A stretch of DNA of 64,000 nucleotides, taken from contig NC_073691.1 in NCBI RefSeq assembly GCF_029784155.1, positions 61,393,746 to 61,457,745 on the forward strand, in the 5' to 3' direction. Below the pieces are notes generated by a model. The model made no database searches and had not been told where the DNA came from. It worked only from the letters and a program-made list of their open reading frames with translations. Position 1 is the stretch's first letter; each line of letters starts with the position of its first letter. Below, one piece after another: positions 43,501-50,640 of this stretch. The translations under genes and the position numbers were made by a program. Source of the stretch: Uranotaenia lowii (lineage: Eukaryota; Arthropoda; Insecta; Diptera; Culicidae).

Positions 43501-45378
43501 TTAATATCCACAGGGTTTCGTATTCCTTATGTCATGTTTGTGAGGTGTTAATGCTGAGACATAACGAAGATAACCGTGGAGGATATTGAAGGAAAAACGC
43601 TGAATAGCAAAACTTGGGCCTCGATTCAAAAGTAACCCTAATCCCGATTCATGGGTATGTTAGAACCGGGATTCTCATTCTGGGGCCTCCCTACCATCCA
43701 TGCCTCGGTGGATGTTAGTCCAACAGAAGTGATTTGGAAGTGTTACCTACATATGTGACACATGGTATCAGGGTTTTTGCGTTTAGAGATTTGTTGGTGA
43801 CTAAACCTGAACAGCTCGAACACTTATGTAAATCTCCTCCATTTATTGCCCGATGTTTTGAGCCAATGAAAAGAAACTTCCCACGGTTGACGGATTTTTT
43901 GTTTGTTTCGATTATAGTCATTTTTCCATATTTATGGCATTCGCGACTTTATATCAACGTTGCAGTTGGCGACCTATTATTGGAAAACTTATCCGGTACA
44001 ACCGTGTTCCATGTTTACTCTTGGGCTCGAACTCGTGGACATCGGCTCAAGGGGCAATTGTCTTGTCAACTGAGCTATATCACAAGCCCACTGTTAACGT
44101 ATTTAGAGCTTTCATCTTTATTAGTGATCAGCGAAGAAAGATTCTTGTCGTCGGTCTTTATTCTAGCACCTAAGCTTCGGCTCCATAAGTTTGACGTACA
44201 TTAAAGCATTTGTTTGATCTATTTCTACTTACGACTATAAATTTCAGTTTTAAGATCTTTATAAAGTATCTGAAGAAAAGGATAAGACAAAAATCCATCG
44301 TTTGAAATATTTTTCGATGAAAAAAGCTAACTTCTTTTGAATCAAATAAATTCATAGATAAGACAGGTCGAGCATCTATTTCTCGGAATTATGATTAAAA
44401 ACACTGTGTGGAACTTTCCGATAATATCACATTTGATTGCTAATGTATTTTTTTTTTACTTAATCTAGGAAACCCTCGCAACCGGCGAGTACCAGCGACT
44501 GTCCCTTTCGTTCAAACTGCAACGGAACATCGGCTACTTCGTGTTCCAGACCTACCTACCGAGCATCCTGATCGTGATGCTATCCTGGGTATCGTTCTGG
44601 ATCAATCACGAGGCGACCTCGGCCCGAGTAGCCCTCGGGATCACGACGGTGCTCACGATGACCACCATCAGTACCGGGGTGCGTAGTTCACTGCCACGAA
44701 TCAGCTACGTCAAGGCCATCGACATCTATCTGGTGATGTGCTTCGTGTTCGTGTTCGCTGCGTTGCTGGAGTATGCTGCGGTGAATTATACCTACTGGGG
44801 GGCTCGGGCCAAGAAGAAAAGTAAAAAGAACAAGGAGGCGGAGAAGAAGGTTTCCCGTAAGTTGGAGGGGCAGATTTGGACTTTTGGGTTGGAATTGACT
44901 TTTGGTGTTTCTTTTCAGGAAAACAAGAGAACAACGCCAGTGGTTGTTCCTCGGAGGACATCATCGAACTGCAGGACGTTCGGATGAGTCCGATCGCCTC
45001 GTTGAGGAATCGTCACTATGCCAACACGACCTCAGCCCCGGATGCCGTGGATTTGGCCAAATTTCCACCCAGTTTTCGGATCAGTCGACCCTACGGATCC
45101 AGTACCAGGTCGAGTGGGTTACGCTATCGGGGTAATCGAGGTATGTTGTCAAAGTCACTTAATTCAGTTTTGAGTAACATTTCTAACGGTTTTAAATGAT
45201 TTTAGCTCACAACCGACCTAAGATGCTCCACGCGATCAAACGGGGGGCATCGGTCATCAAGGCGTCGATACCGAAGATCAAGGACGTCAACGTGATCGAC
45301 AAATACTCCCGGGTAATATTCCCGGTCAGTTTTGCTGCGTTCAACGCCGGCTACTGGATATTCTACGTTCTGGAGTGA
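15326..45378 (+). CDS. Lcch3: Lcch3, GABA-gated ion channel beta-like subunit (8 exons)
   Basis: A pentameric Cys-loop receptor subunit of the neuronal plasma membrane. The exons are 15326-15390, 32808-32911, 33552-33619, 33953-34358, 34717-34832, 44469-44856, 44919-45140 and 45206-45378. All have GT-AG junctions and matching phases, giving 513 residues, close to the roughly 500 of Drosophila LCCH3. The signal peptide is residues 1-19. A glycosylation site NVT lies at 35, and the Cys-loop is C194 to C208. M1 is about 274-296, M2 303-321 ([17 protein letters not shown]), M3 336-356, a basic loop begins at 368, and M4 is 494-511. The motif before M2 is SAR, where anion-selective relatives often have PAR. 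Drosophila LCCH3 with GRD is reported to form a GABA-gated cation channel. An unusual Ser/Gly- and Asp-rich insertion lies at 109-137. The start at 15326 gives an immediate signal peptide and has A at -3. Confidence 0.96.
15391..17155. other. Start of Lcch3 intron 1, no gene
   Basis: Intronic sequence. Near 16194 a CCCAAGTAACACAG end of the CCCAAG MITE family is present without a clear partner. About 16590-16720 is a run of TTTAAAACAG and CTGTTTT words on both strands that can fold. Nothing else is supported. Confidence 0.45.
17156..17776 (-). pseudogene. LINE reverse transcriptase 3' fragment (CR1/jockey-type)
   Basis: The minus strand reads [16 protein letters not shown] near 17750, the conserved block after the catalytic core. 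After one frameshift it continues with [20 protein letters not shown] and [16 protein letters not shown] to a stop at 17156, the usual RT C-terminus. It is cut on its 5' side by the terminus of another element at TA 17776-17777. This is a 5'-truncated dead copy inside Lcch3 intron 1, opposite in orientation to the gene. Confidence 0.78.
17778..18232. mobile_element. One end of the CACAG element family, other end lost
   Basis: TA then CACAGCAAAAATTATTTCC begins at 17778, followed by GGAGCAGGACATTTACAGTAATTT. These match the terminus and subterminal motif of the 5643-11342 element. No right terminus is visible before the Helitron-like boundary at 18233, so this is a truncated copy or one split by later insertions. 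Confidence 0.55.
20067..20330. repeat. 54-bp tandem repeat, about five near-identical copies
   Basis: The unit contains ATCGATTTTATACAGTGCAA followed by a pyrimidine-rich run. Copies are nearly identical, which points to recent expansion. The open frames through it are a by-product of the unit length being divisible by three. Confidence 0.95.
20742..20768. repeat. Poly-G tract
   Basis: An almost pure G run interrupted by one C, followed by TTGGGG. It could form a quadruplex on the + strand, and its length is likely to be unreliable in any assembly. Confidence 0.85.
21130..21720. repeat. Imperfect direct duplication inside the Helitron-like block
   Basis: Two blocks share CAGTATGCT, GGTTACTATC, GCGACG, GAGACGAAAAACAAA and GGATGYCATGACTTT in the same order, at about 21242-21380 and 21565-21700. 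GTCACATCTA with CGTCATT precedes the first copy (near 21160) and separates the two (near 21420). This is a tandem duplication of roughly 300 bp with later divergence. Confidence 0.7.
21871..22689. mobile_element. TAGGGGA-family MITE, copy 1
   Basis: It opens GGGGAAAAGTTCATAT and closes AGCATGTTCCCC, with TA on the right (22690-22691) and TT where TA is expected on the left. It is a close relative, along most of its length, of the copy at 60231-61084, sharing GGCTAATACGCGCCACTC, GGCGCGTATTGAATACACAG and TTCGCTTAGGTGGCGCATAA. It has no transposase. Confidence 0.85.
23654..25198. mobile_element. 1.5-kb element of the CCCAAG family, TAT duplication
   Basis: Its ends CCCAAGTAACAATTT and AAAAATGTTGCTTGGG are imperfect inverted repeats, flanked by TAT at 23651-23653 and 25199-25201. 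It interrupts the mariner transposase. Unlike its 895-bp relative at 12290 it contains a possible minus-strand reading frame near 24420-24710. The interior is otherwise AT-rich without recognised genes. Confidence 0.75.
24423..24710 (-). other. Possible coding fragment in the CCCAAG element
   Basis: Minus-strand open stretches in two frames contain [18 protein letters not shown] and, in the other frame, [20 protein letters not shown] ending at the stop at 24423. A single frameshift near 24600 would join them. The residues are protein-like and richer in GC than the flanks, but I recognise no family. It could be the remains of this element's own gene or a captured host exon. Confidence 0.35.
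27419..27510 (-). repeat. tRNA-derived SINE head
   Basis: The minus strand carries TAGTACACTGGTTAAGATAT (A-box-like) and GAGTTCGATTCTTCC (B-box-like) about 40 bp apart. It differs from the SINE heads at 12696 and 44021, so it comes from a different tRNA ancestor. No intact acceptor stem is evident. Confidence 0.6.
27700..28005. repeat. Tandem repeat of about 110-120 bp, three imperfect units
   Basis: Units share GCTACATACACACGCACAGC, then CGTGGTTGTTTGCCRGYG, GAATTGAAGGAATG and TTTTTGTTGTTGCTTTT. They lie at roughly 27710, 27805 and 27885. This block is distinctly richer in GC than its surroundings. Confidence 0.75.
29243..31083 (+). pseudogene. Pogo-like transposase (HTH, DDE, C-terminal PHD-like finger)
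   Basis: It starts at the ATG at 29243 ([14 protein letters not shown]). Residues 10-60 form a psq-type HTH ([20 protein letters not shown]). A CENP-B-type HTH follows at about 75-150, with [16 protein letters not shown] and [15 protein letters not shown]. The first catalytic Asp is in [12 protein letters not shown] 55-bp GT-AG intron (29810-29864) joins FST to [16 protein letters not shown] in phase. Exon 2 continues through [16 protein letters not shown] and [13 protein letters not shown], then stops where the second Asp motif is expected, because an insertion begins near 30163. The C-terminus resumes at 30834 with a PHD-like Cys/His pattern [21 protein letters not shown] and CSTC. It is broken, but the exon structure is readable. 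Confidence 0.8.
30163..30780. mobile_element. Probable insertion in the pogo transposase, limits approximate
   Basis: Transposase coding is lost after ERPV near 30160, where CAGTGGTGCAGAACATC begins, and coding resumes by about 30834. The interval is non-coding, with TTTGATGTCTTC repeated at about 30230 and 30350. CAGTGGTG resembles hAT-type ends, but I could not identify a matching right end or duplication. Confidence 0.45.
31084..32483. other. 3' non-coding part of the pogo-like element
   Basis: It follows the transposase stop. No reading frame has a recognised domain. 31230-31620 is less AT-rich and may be another old repeat. The right TIR of the transposon ends the stretch. Confidence 0.4.
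32808..32911 (+). CDS. Lcch3: Lcch3 coding exon 2
   Basis: It encodes [17 protein letters not shown] through RLRPNFG, the start of the extracellular domain with glycosylation site NVT. Acceptor TTTTCACAG|C and donor GGCG|GTAAGT; it enters at phase 2 and leaves at phase 1. The exon begins only 300 bp after the end of the pogo-like element. Confidence 0.93.
33552..33619 (+). CDS. Lcch3: Lcch3 coding exon 3
   Basis: 68 bp encoding [19 protein letters not shown] then EVNM, the first beta strands of the ligand-binding domain. Acceptor TTTTTATAG|GT and donor AATATG|GTAAGA. The residues are typical of GABA-receptor beta-like subunits. Confidence 0.95.
33953..34358 (+). CDS. Lcch3: Lcch3 coding exon 4 (ligand-binding domain, Cys-loop)
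   Basis: It encodes residues 80-214, [20 protein letters not shown] through the Cys-loop [15 protein letters not shown] to VEIES. Between RLAFN and [15 protein letters not shown] is a Ser/Gly- and Asp-rich stretch (109-137) that is longer than in Drosophila as I recall it. The exon is clearly richer in GC than its flanks. Confidence 0.97.
34717..34832 (+). CDS. Lcch3: Lcch3 coding exon 5
   Basis: It encodes [12 protein letters not shown] through [16 protein letters not shown], the strands carrying agonist-binding loops B and C up to the loop C entry. Acceptor CATTGTAG|AT and donor AGGAAA|GTGAGT, phase 1 to 0. It is followed by the 9.6-kb intron 5. Confidence 0.96.
34994..35363 (+). mobile_element. 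Non-autonomous Helitron, 370 bp, intact ends
   Basis: It begins TCTTATATATAAAAATGG and ends CAGCTAG. It sits precisely between A (34993) and T (35364), the Helitron target rule. A hairpin GGTAAA/TTTACC lies about 10 bp before the CTAG end. There is no coding capacity and no target duplication, as expected for rolling-circle transposition. It lies in Lcch3 intron 5. Confidence 0.9.
35375..35530. repeat. hAT MITE remnant of the 5788-6899 family
   Basis: AAATCGCTTACTC, AGTTAGCGGTCACTG, GCCGCTAATCGCTAATCGCT and CTGTTGACTAACAATG match the left subterminal region of the hAT MITE at 5788. Both termini are missing. It directly follows the Helitron. Confidence 0.6.
35797..36258 (+). pseudogene. RTE-like reverse transcriptase, N-terminal part
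   Basis: The longest intact frame of the LINE, about 153 codons, with the pre-RT alpha-helical linker followed by RT block 1 ([20 protein letters not shown]) and block 2 start (LPAAWM). It ends at a TAG at 36256. The homologous frame continues immediately ([16 protein letters not shown]), so that codon is probably a mutated Trp or Gln. Confidence 0.8.
36696..37735. mobile_element. 1040-bp insertion with AGAC target duplication, class unclear
   Basis: AGAC at 36692-36695 and 37736-37739 flank it. Joining across one copy restores [10 protein letters not shown] of the reverse transcriptase, so the limits are exact. It begins ATATAAACGTCAG and ends TTTTAAACTTAC, neither TG..CA nor clear inverted repeats. 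The interior is GC-richer, and a TATAAA word (37563) and AATAAA-like words (37686) near its right end suggest a solo LTR or a 5'UTR fragment. No protein is recognised. Confidence 0.7.
38432..39384. mobile_element. TAGGGGA-family MITE with GATACTTGATCCC repeats
   Basis: It opens GGGGAGAGTGAGGATACTTG and closes CAAGTACCCCCATTCTCCCC, flanked by TA (38430-38431 and 39385-39386). A CTTGATCCCY-type word recurs at the ends and, as TAATTGATCCCTAG, at about 38815. No coding sequence. Its ends closely match the pogo-like element's TIR over TAGGGGAGA. Confidence 0.88.
39385..39779. other. Non-coding intron spacer
   Basis: AT-rich sequence between the MITE and the R1-like LINE. I see nothing recognisable in it. 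Confidence 0.5.
39960..40236 (-). pseudogene. R1-like APE endonuclease N-terminus
   Basis: It reads [57 protein letters not shown] and [10 protein letters not shown]. These are the conserved first blocks of the target-nicking endonuclease in R1-clade LINEs. The GDFN block would be near 39850 but is not clearly preserved. Confidence 0.7.
40237..40458 (-). pseudogene. R1-like gag zinc knuckles
   Basis: It has two or three retroviral-type CCHC knuckles for RNA binding: [12 protein letters not shown] (decayed), [14 protein letters not shown] (intact) and [15 protein letters not shown] (first Cys pair altered). It overlaps the start of the second ORF near 40240, as in R1-clade elements. Confidence 0.75.
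40489..41090 (-). mobile_element. 3' end of a LINE with TTTA microsatellite tail
   Basis: The minus strand encodes the last about 92 codons of an RT C-terminus ([54 protein letters not shown]). It ends at a stop at 40644, then a short 3'UTR and an (AAAT)n tail seen as TTTATTTATTTA at 40489-40524. This tail type fits CR1/I-group LINEs. It inserted into the R1-like gag. Confidence 0.75.
41300..41880. repeat. About 100-bp direct repeat flanking 370 bp
   Basis: ATCGGCTATATCGGTGAAAT, then TTATATTCTTTG and AAGAATATTTAAGAATTGAAAG through AGAAGATTAGAATAAGGTGAAA, occurs at about 41312-41402 and 41787-41878. There are only three or four differences. The sequence between has no recognised gene. It is a segmental duplication or the ends of a small element. 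Confidence 0.85.
42651..43440 (-). pseudogene. Jockey-type reverse transcriptase fragment
   Basis: The minus strand near 43420-43020 reads [19 protein letters not shown], then [19 protein letters not shown] (RT A box with catalytic Asp), [20 protein letters not shown] (RT B box, with Pro to Leu and Pro to Gln changes) and SEDSAL. After a shift, [13 protein letters not shown] (catalytic ADD) follows near 43000. Coding fades by 42900. The remainder to 42651 is probably 5'UTR of the R1-like element. Confidence 0.75.
43441..44468. other. End of Lcch3 intron 5, repeats only
   Basis: No coding sequence is recognised. It holds the tRNA-like SINE head at 44021-44092, then AT-rich sequence ending in the polypyrimidine tract and AG acceptor of exon 6. 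Confidence 0.5.
44021..44092 (-). repeat. tRNA-derived SINE head
   Basis: The minus strand has GTGATATAGCTCAGTTGACA, a good A box (TATAGCTCAGTTG), and GAGTTCGAGCCCAAGA, a good B box. They are about 35 bp apart, as in a tRNA. It looks the most tRNA-like of the three SINE heads in the window. The acceptor ends GTGGGCTTG and AGCCCAAGAG pair only partly, so it is unlikely to be a working tRNA gene. Confidence 0.6.
44469..44856 (+). CDS. Lcch3: Lcch3 coding exon 6 (M1, M2, M3)
   Basis: It encodes [21 protein letters not shown]1 ([18 protein letters not shown]), [20 protein letters not shown] covering M2, [13 protein letters not shown], and M3 to [10 protein letters not shown]. Then comes a Lys-rich start of the cytoplasmic loop. 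The donor is TTTCCC|GTAAGT at 44857, chosen because it keeps phase with exon 7. The intron that follows is only 62 bp. Confidence 0.96.
44919..45140 (+). CDS. Lcch3: Lcch3 coding exon 7 (cytoplasmic loop)
   Basis: It encodes [37 protein letters not shown] and [12 protein letters not shown], ending [20 protein letters not shown] is a signature of LCCH3 orthologues. Acceptor TTCTTTTCAG|GA and donor CGAG|GTATGT. Confidence 0.94.
45206..45378 (+). CDS. Lcch3: Lcch3 coding exon 8 (M4 and stop)
   Basis: It encodes [36 protein letters not shown], then M4 [20 protein letters not shown] and TGA at 45376-45378. The acceptor is TGATTTTAG|CT after a 65-bp intron. Confidence 0.96.
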
Positions 45379-46009
45379 CCATCTGTGAACTAACCGGATA
45401 CGTAAGACCATGGCCTGCAGCATCAGAAGCAGCAACAGAAGCAGCACGACGACAACGTGGAAGTGAAGGAGCTTTGAGACGAAAGCAGAAGGAGAAACCA
45501 TACAAAAAACACCATCCCAAAAACATCCCGTAGAAGACGCGTCCCGCGACTAGCGCTTCACACGACTAGCTAGTGGCGGCACATCTGGCGGGGGTCCCCG
45601 ATCCGTTAAAATTTGGGGATCGCTGTCCCAGATTCCAGAGTCCAGAAACCCTTCGTTGTTCGGTCGCCGAGTTGTAGTCAGTTCCTTGCATCCATGATTT
45701 TCGATATCCGGTTAGTTCAGGGTCCCCTTTGTACTAGGAATATAGGCAAATTGAAACAAACAAACAAAAAAAAGCCCAAAATCACTCCATCAATACCCAT
45801 TTTGAAATCGAACGGCATTTTCCCCCCTCATTGAGAAGCATTCGGTAGGAATGAATTGAGACCATACTCACTAGGGAGGCATAAATCAGGGTGTGAATTT
45901 CAGTTGTCGAAACTTGGACAGAATCGGTTCTGATATGAAAATTCTACTGATTGAAAAAAACGTGGAATCTGATTCCTGGAAATAAATTTTGAATCTGAGT
46001 TCAGAGGTT
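45379..46009 (+). other. Lcch3: Lcch3 proximal 3'UTR candidate
   Basis: GC-rich just after the stop, with CAGCAG-type imperfect repeats near 45420, then progressively AT-rich. The first AATAAA is at 45981, immediately before the satellite. If it is used, the 3'UTR is about 620 nt and excludes the satellite. Confidence 0.5.
45981..45986 (+). terminator. Lcch3: Possible proximal poly(A) signal of Lcch3
   Basis: AATAAA about 600 nt past the stop. A T-rich stretch follows, but no strong GT-rich downstream element was seen. Confidence 0.35.
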
Positions 46010-49000
46010 TGAATTTTCAACAAGTAATTCGTAGTTCAGAATTTTGATTTAAGAATTTCGAACTCAGAATTCCGAGTTCAAATTTATGAGTTCCGGTTTT
46101 CAAACTCAGAATTCCCAGTTCAGCATTCCGAATTTGGAATTCCGAGTTCGAAATTCTGAATTCAAAATAATGAGTTCCGATTTCCGAGTCAAGAATTTCA
46201 AAGTCAGAATTCTCAAATTTTTGAAATTTTGCTTTCCAACGAATTTAGAATTACGAGTTCAGGATTCCGAGTTCACAATTTCGAGTTCAGGATTCCAAAA
46301 TCAGAATTCTGGGTTCGGAATTCCTAGTTCTGAATTCCTAGTTCAGAATTCCGAGCTCAGAATTCTGAGTGCAGAATTCCAAGTTCAGAATTTCTAACTC
46401 CGAATTCCTAGTTCAGAATTCCGAGCTTAGAATTCCAAACTCAAAATTCTATGTTTAAAATCCTGAGTCCCGAATTGCGAGTTCTGAATTTGCTGAAATT
46501 GCTCTCCAAAAATTTTTGAATTCAGAATTTCGAGATCAAGATTCCGAGTTCAAAATTCTAAGTTCAAAATTCTGAATTCCAAATTCCGAGTTCAGGAAAG
46601 CAAAATTCCGAAGCAGATTCCGATGTTTAGATTGCGGAATTCAGGATTCTGAGTTCCAAATTCTGAGTTCCGAATTCCGAGTTCTGAATTTGCTGAAATT
46701 GCTCTCCAATAAATTCTGAACTCAGAATTTCGAGTTCAGGATTCCGATTTCTGAATTCTGAGTTCAGAATTCCGAGTTCAGAATTCCGAGTTCAGAATTC
46801 CGAGTTCAGAATTCCGAGTTCAGAATTCCGAGTTCAGAATTCCGAGTTCAGAATTCCGAGTTCAGAATTCCGAGTTCAGAATTCCGAGTTCAGAATTCCG
46901 AGTTCAGAATTCCGAGTTTAGAAATTTGAGTGCGAAATCCCAAGTTCAGAATTCTGAGTTCAGGATTCCAAAATCAGAATTCCGAGTTCAGAATTCCGAG
47001 TTCAGCATTCCGAGTACAGAATTCCGAGTTCAGAATTCCCAGTTCAGAATTCCGAGTTTAGAATTTTGAGTGCGAAATTCCGAGTTCAGAATTCTGAGTT
47101 CAGGATTCCAAAATCAGAATTCCGAGTTCAGAATTCCGAGTTCAGAATTTTGAGTGCAAAATCCCGAGTTAAGAATTCTGAGTTCAGGATTCTAAAATCA
47201 GAATTCCGAGATCAGAATTCCGAGTTCAGGATTCCGAGTTCAGAATTCCGAGTTCAGAATTCCGAGTTCAGAATTCCGAGTTCAGAATTCCGAGTTCAGA
47301 ATTCCGAGTTCAGAATTCCGAGTTCAAAATTCCGAGTTCAGAATTCCGAGTTCAGAATTCCGAGTTCAGAATTCCGAGTTCAGAATTCCGAGTTCAGAAT
47401 TCCGAGTTCAGAATTCCGAGTTTAGAAATTTGAGTGCGAAATCCCGAGTTCAGAATTCTGAGCTCAGGATTCCAAAATCAGAATTCCGAGTTCAGAATTC
47501 CGAGTTCAGAATTCCGAGTACAGAATTCCGAGTTCATAATTCCCAGTTCAGAATTCCGAGTTTAGAATTTTGAGTGCGAAATTCCGAGTTCAGAATTCTG
47601 AGTTCAGGATTCCAAAATCAGAATTCCGAGTTCAGAATTCCGAGTTCAGAATTTTGAGTGCAAAATCCCGAGTTAAGAATTCTGAGTTCAGGATTCCAAA
47701 ATCAGAATTCCGAGTTCAGAATTCCGAGTTCAGGATTCCGAGTTCAGAATTCCGAGTTCAGAATTCCGAGTTCAGAATTCCGAGTTCAGAATTCCCAGTT
47801 CAGAATTCCGAGTTCAGAATTCCGAGTTCAGAATTCCGAGTTTAGAATTTTGAGTGCAAAATCCCGAGTTCAGAATTCTGAGTTCAGGATTCCAAAATAA
47901 GAATTCCGAGTTCAGAATTCCGAGTTCAGAATTCCGAGTACAGAATTCCGAGTTCAGAATTCCCAGTTCAGAATTCCGAGTTCAGAATTCCGAGTTCAGA
48001 ATTCCGAGTTTGGAATTTTGAGTGCAAAATCCCGAGTTCAGAATTCTGAGTTAAGGATTCCAAAATCAGAATTCCGAGTTCAGAATTCCGAGTTCAGAAT
48101 TTTGAGTGCAAAATCCCGAGTTAGGAATTCTGAGTTCAGGATTCCAAAATCAGAATTCCGAGCTCAGAATTCCGATTTCAGGATTCCGAGTTCAGGATTC
48201 CGAGTTCAGAATTCCGAGTTCAGAATTCCGAGTTCAGAATTCCGAGTTCAGAATTCCGAGTTCAGAATTCCGAGTTCAGAATTCCGAGTTCAGAATTCAA
48301 AGTTCAGAATTCCGAGTTCAGAATTCCGAGTTTAGAATTTTGAGTGCAAAATCCCGAGTTAAGAATTCTGAGTTCAGGATTCCAAAATCAGAATTCCGAG
48401 TTCAGAATTCCGAGTTCAGGATTCCGAGTTCAGAATTCCGAGTTCAAAATTCCGAGTTCAGAATTCCGAGTTCAGAATTCCCAGTTCAGAATTCCGAGTT
48501 CAGAATTCCGAGTTCAGAATTCCGAGTTTAGAATTTTGAGTGCAAAATCCCGAGTTCAGAATTCTTAGTTCAGGATTCCAAAATCAGAATTCCGAGTTCA
48601 GAATTCCGAGTTCAGAATTTTGAGTGCAAAATCCCGAGTTAAGAATTCTGAGTTCAGGATTCCAAAATCAGAATTCCGAGTTCAGAATTCCGAGTTCAGA
48701 ATTCCGAGTTCAGAATTTTGAGTGCAAAATCCCGAGTTCAGAATTCAAAGTTCAGAATTCCGAATTCAGAATTCCGAGTTCAGAATTCCGAGTTCAGAAT
48801 TCCCAGTTCAGAATTCCGAGTTCAGAATTCCGAGTTCAGAATTTTGAGTGCAAAATCCCGAGTTCAGAATTGTAACGTTTTGTGTGGCTAAACGAAAGAA
48901 TTTTAAGTAAGATTTAAGAAAACTAGGTCCAATTCAAGCATTGGCTTAAGCGCCAAACTTACTGAGAAGTTTGCCAACACTCGCGTTTTGCCCGGCGGCT

Positions 49001-50640
49001 AGCGGGAAGTCGTGGGTCCGTAGCATGTCTAGAGGACACAAGTTAAACTCAAATTCAGATATTTTGGAAGAAGTATTCTACAATTTGTATTCATCGAAGT
49101 TCTTCACAAAAACACTGTCGTTACTTTGGCCAATTTAAAAAAAAAAAAAATCGCGAGCGCTCACGCACAGCTTGAAGATCAGCGGATGCGGCTTCCGTAG
49201 ACTAGGGCGGGCAAGATAGTACTTAGAAATCCAGAAGAATCCAAAAAAAAGGCCGCTGGTGTCCTAATTGGAGACCACGGAACACTTAGTCACGTATCAA
49301 ACACAAAACTGAAAGCGACTTACTCGGCCTCTTCCGATTTTTTTTCCGCCAGATTGCGAGAGCGATCGTTCTTTCTTTTTACACTCTTTCGGTTATTTGT
49401 TTTAGGCAATGAAAATTGCCGATCCCGCAATGAACGGTCTGTGAAAGACGGGTCTAAAACCCCTGATCGCTCTCGCGAAACTTGATCCCGTGGCACGCTG
49501 ATCATCTTGGCTCGGAGTGATGCTAGAAGACCGAAGATCGCAACTTTGATGGATTGTACAGCACGGCAAACAACGATCACTAACTGAGCACTTCACGGGA
49601 TAAAGCCCAAAGACGTAGTAAACTCGATCGCAGCATGCGCCCGCTCTTTTATAGATTCTGAACTCGTGCAGTCCACACCATATTTCTGCTGGCTTGCTGA
49701 GTGTGGATCGACCGGTTTTTTCCGTCTTGCCTCTTGATCGGTTGTTTCGCTAATCAGTGGTTCTCAATCTGAGCTGAACTTATAAAAATTGCTACAGAAT
49801 TCTGAGTTCAGGATTCCAAAATCAGATTTCTGAGTTCAGAATTCCGAGTTCAGAATTTTGAGTGCAAAATCCCGAGTTAAGAATTCTGAGTTCAGGATTC
49901 CAAAATCAGAATTCCGAGTTCAGAATTCCGAGTTCAGAATTCCGAGTTCAGAATTCCGAGTTCAGAATTCCGAGTTCAGAATTCCGAGTTCAGAATTCCG
50001 AGTTCAGAATTCCGAGTTCAGAATTCAAAGTTCAGAATTCCGAGTTCAGAATTCCGAGTTCAGCATTCCGAGTTCAGAATTCCCAGTTCAGAATTCCGAG
50101 TTCAGAATTCCGAGTTTAGAAATTTCAGTGCGAAATCCCGAGTTCAGAATTCTGAGTTCAGGATTCCAAAATCAGAATTCCGAGTTCAGAATTCCGAGTT
50201 CAGAATTCCGAGTTCAGAATTCCGAGTTCAGAATTCCGAATTTAGAATTCCGAGTTCAGAATTCCGAGATCAGAATTCCGAATTCAGAATATCGAGTTCA
50301 GAATTCCGAGTTCAGAATTCCGAGTTCAGAATTCCGAGTTCAGAATTCCGAGTTCAGAATTCCCAGTTCAGAATTCCGAGTTCAGAATTCCGAGTTCAGA
50401 ATTCCGAGTTCAGAATTCCGAGTTCAGAATTCCGAGTTCAGAATTTTGAGTGCAAAATCCCGAGTTCAGAATTCTGAGTTCAGGATTCCAAAATCAGAAT
50501 TCCGAGTTCAGAATTCCGAGTTCAGAATTTTGAGTGCAAAATTCCGAGTTCAGAATTCTGAGTTCAGGATTCCAAAATCAGAATTCCGAGTTCAGAATTC
50601 TGAGTTCAGAGTTCCGAGTTCAGAATTTTGACTACTCCGA
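46010..50640. repeat. 14-bp satellite array with higher-order structure
   Basis: The monomer is GAATTCCGAGTTCA, each copy carrying an EcoRI site. Copies are near-perfect from about 46740 to 50640, and degenerate at the left edge. Variant blocks (GAATTTTGAGTGC, then GAATTCTGAGTTCAGGATTCCAA) recur in phase: gaatttt starts at 47061 and 47145, 47565 and 47649, 48531 and 48615, each pair 84 bp apart (six monomers). Larger markers recur at 504 bp (46921 to 47425, 47011 to 47515) and 420 bp (47515 to 47935). Open frames such as SSEFRVQNSEFRIP are artefacts of the repeat. Confidence 0.97.
48871..49796 (+). mobile_element. Solo LTR (Ty3/gypsy-type), GAAT target duplication
   Basis: It starts TGTAACG and ends TTGCTACA, with the 4-bp duplication GAAT at 48867-48870 and 49797-49800 inside the satellite. 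Its length is 926 bp. TTTATAGATTC near 49650 may be a TATA box on the + strand. No internal retroviral coding is present. The TG..CA ends and 4-bp duplication fit a gypsy-group LTR retrotransposon reduced to one LTR by recombination. Confidence 0.88.

Noticed and set aside
44021..44092. Functional tRNA gene
   Set aside because: A and B boxes are present but acceptor arms pair poorly and no terminator or discriminator is clear; better explained as a SINE head.
46086..50631. Many long + strand frames with repeated SSEFRVQNSEFRIP-type peptide
   Set aside because: They are translations of the 14-bp satellite; several frames stay open because the monomer lacks stops. No start context, splice or domain evidence.
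46010..50640. CRISPR-like array because of regular short repeats
   Set aside because: There are no unique spacers; monomers are contiguous 14-mers and the setting is a eukaryotic intergenic region.
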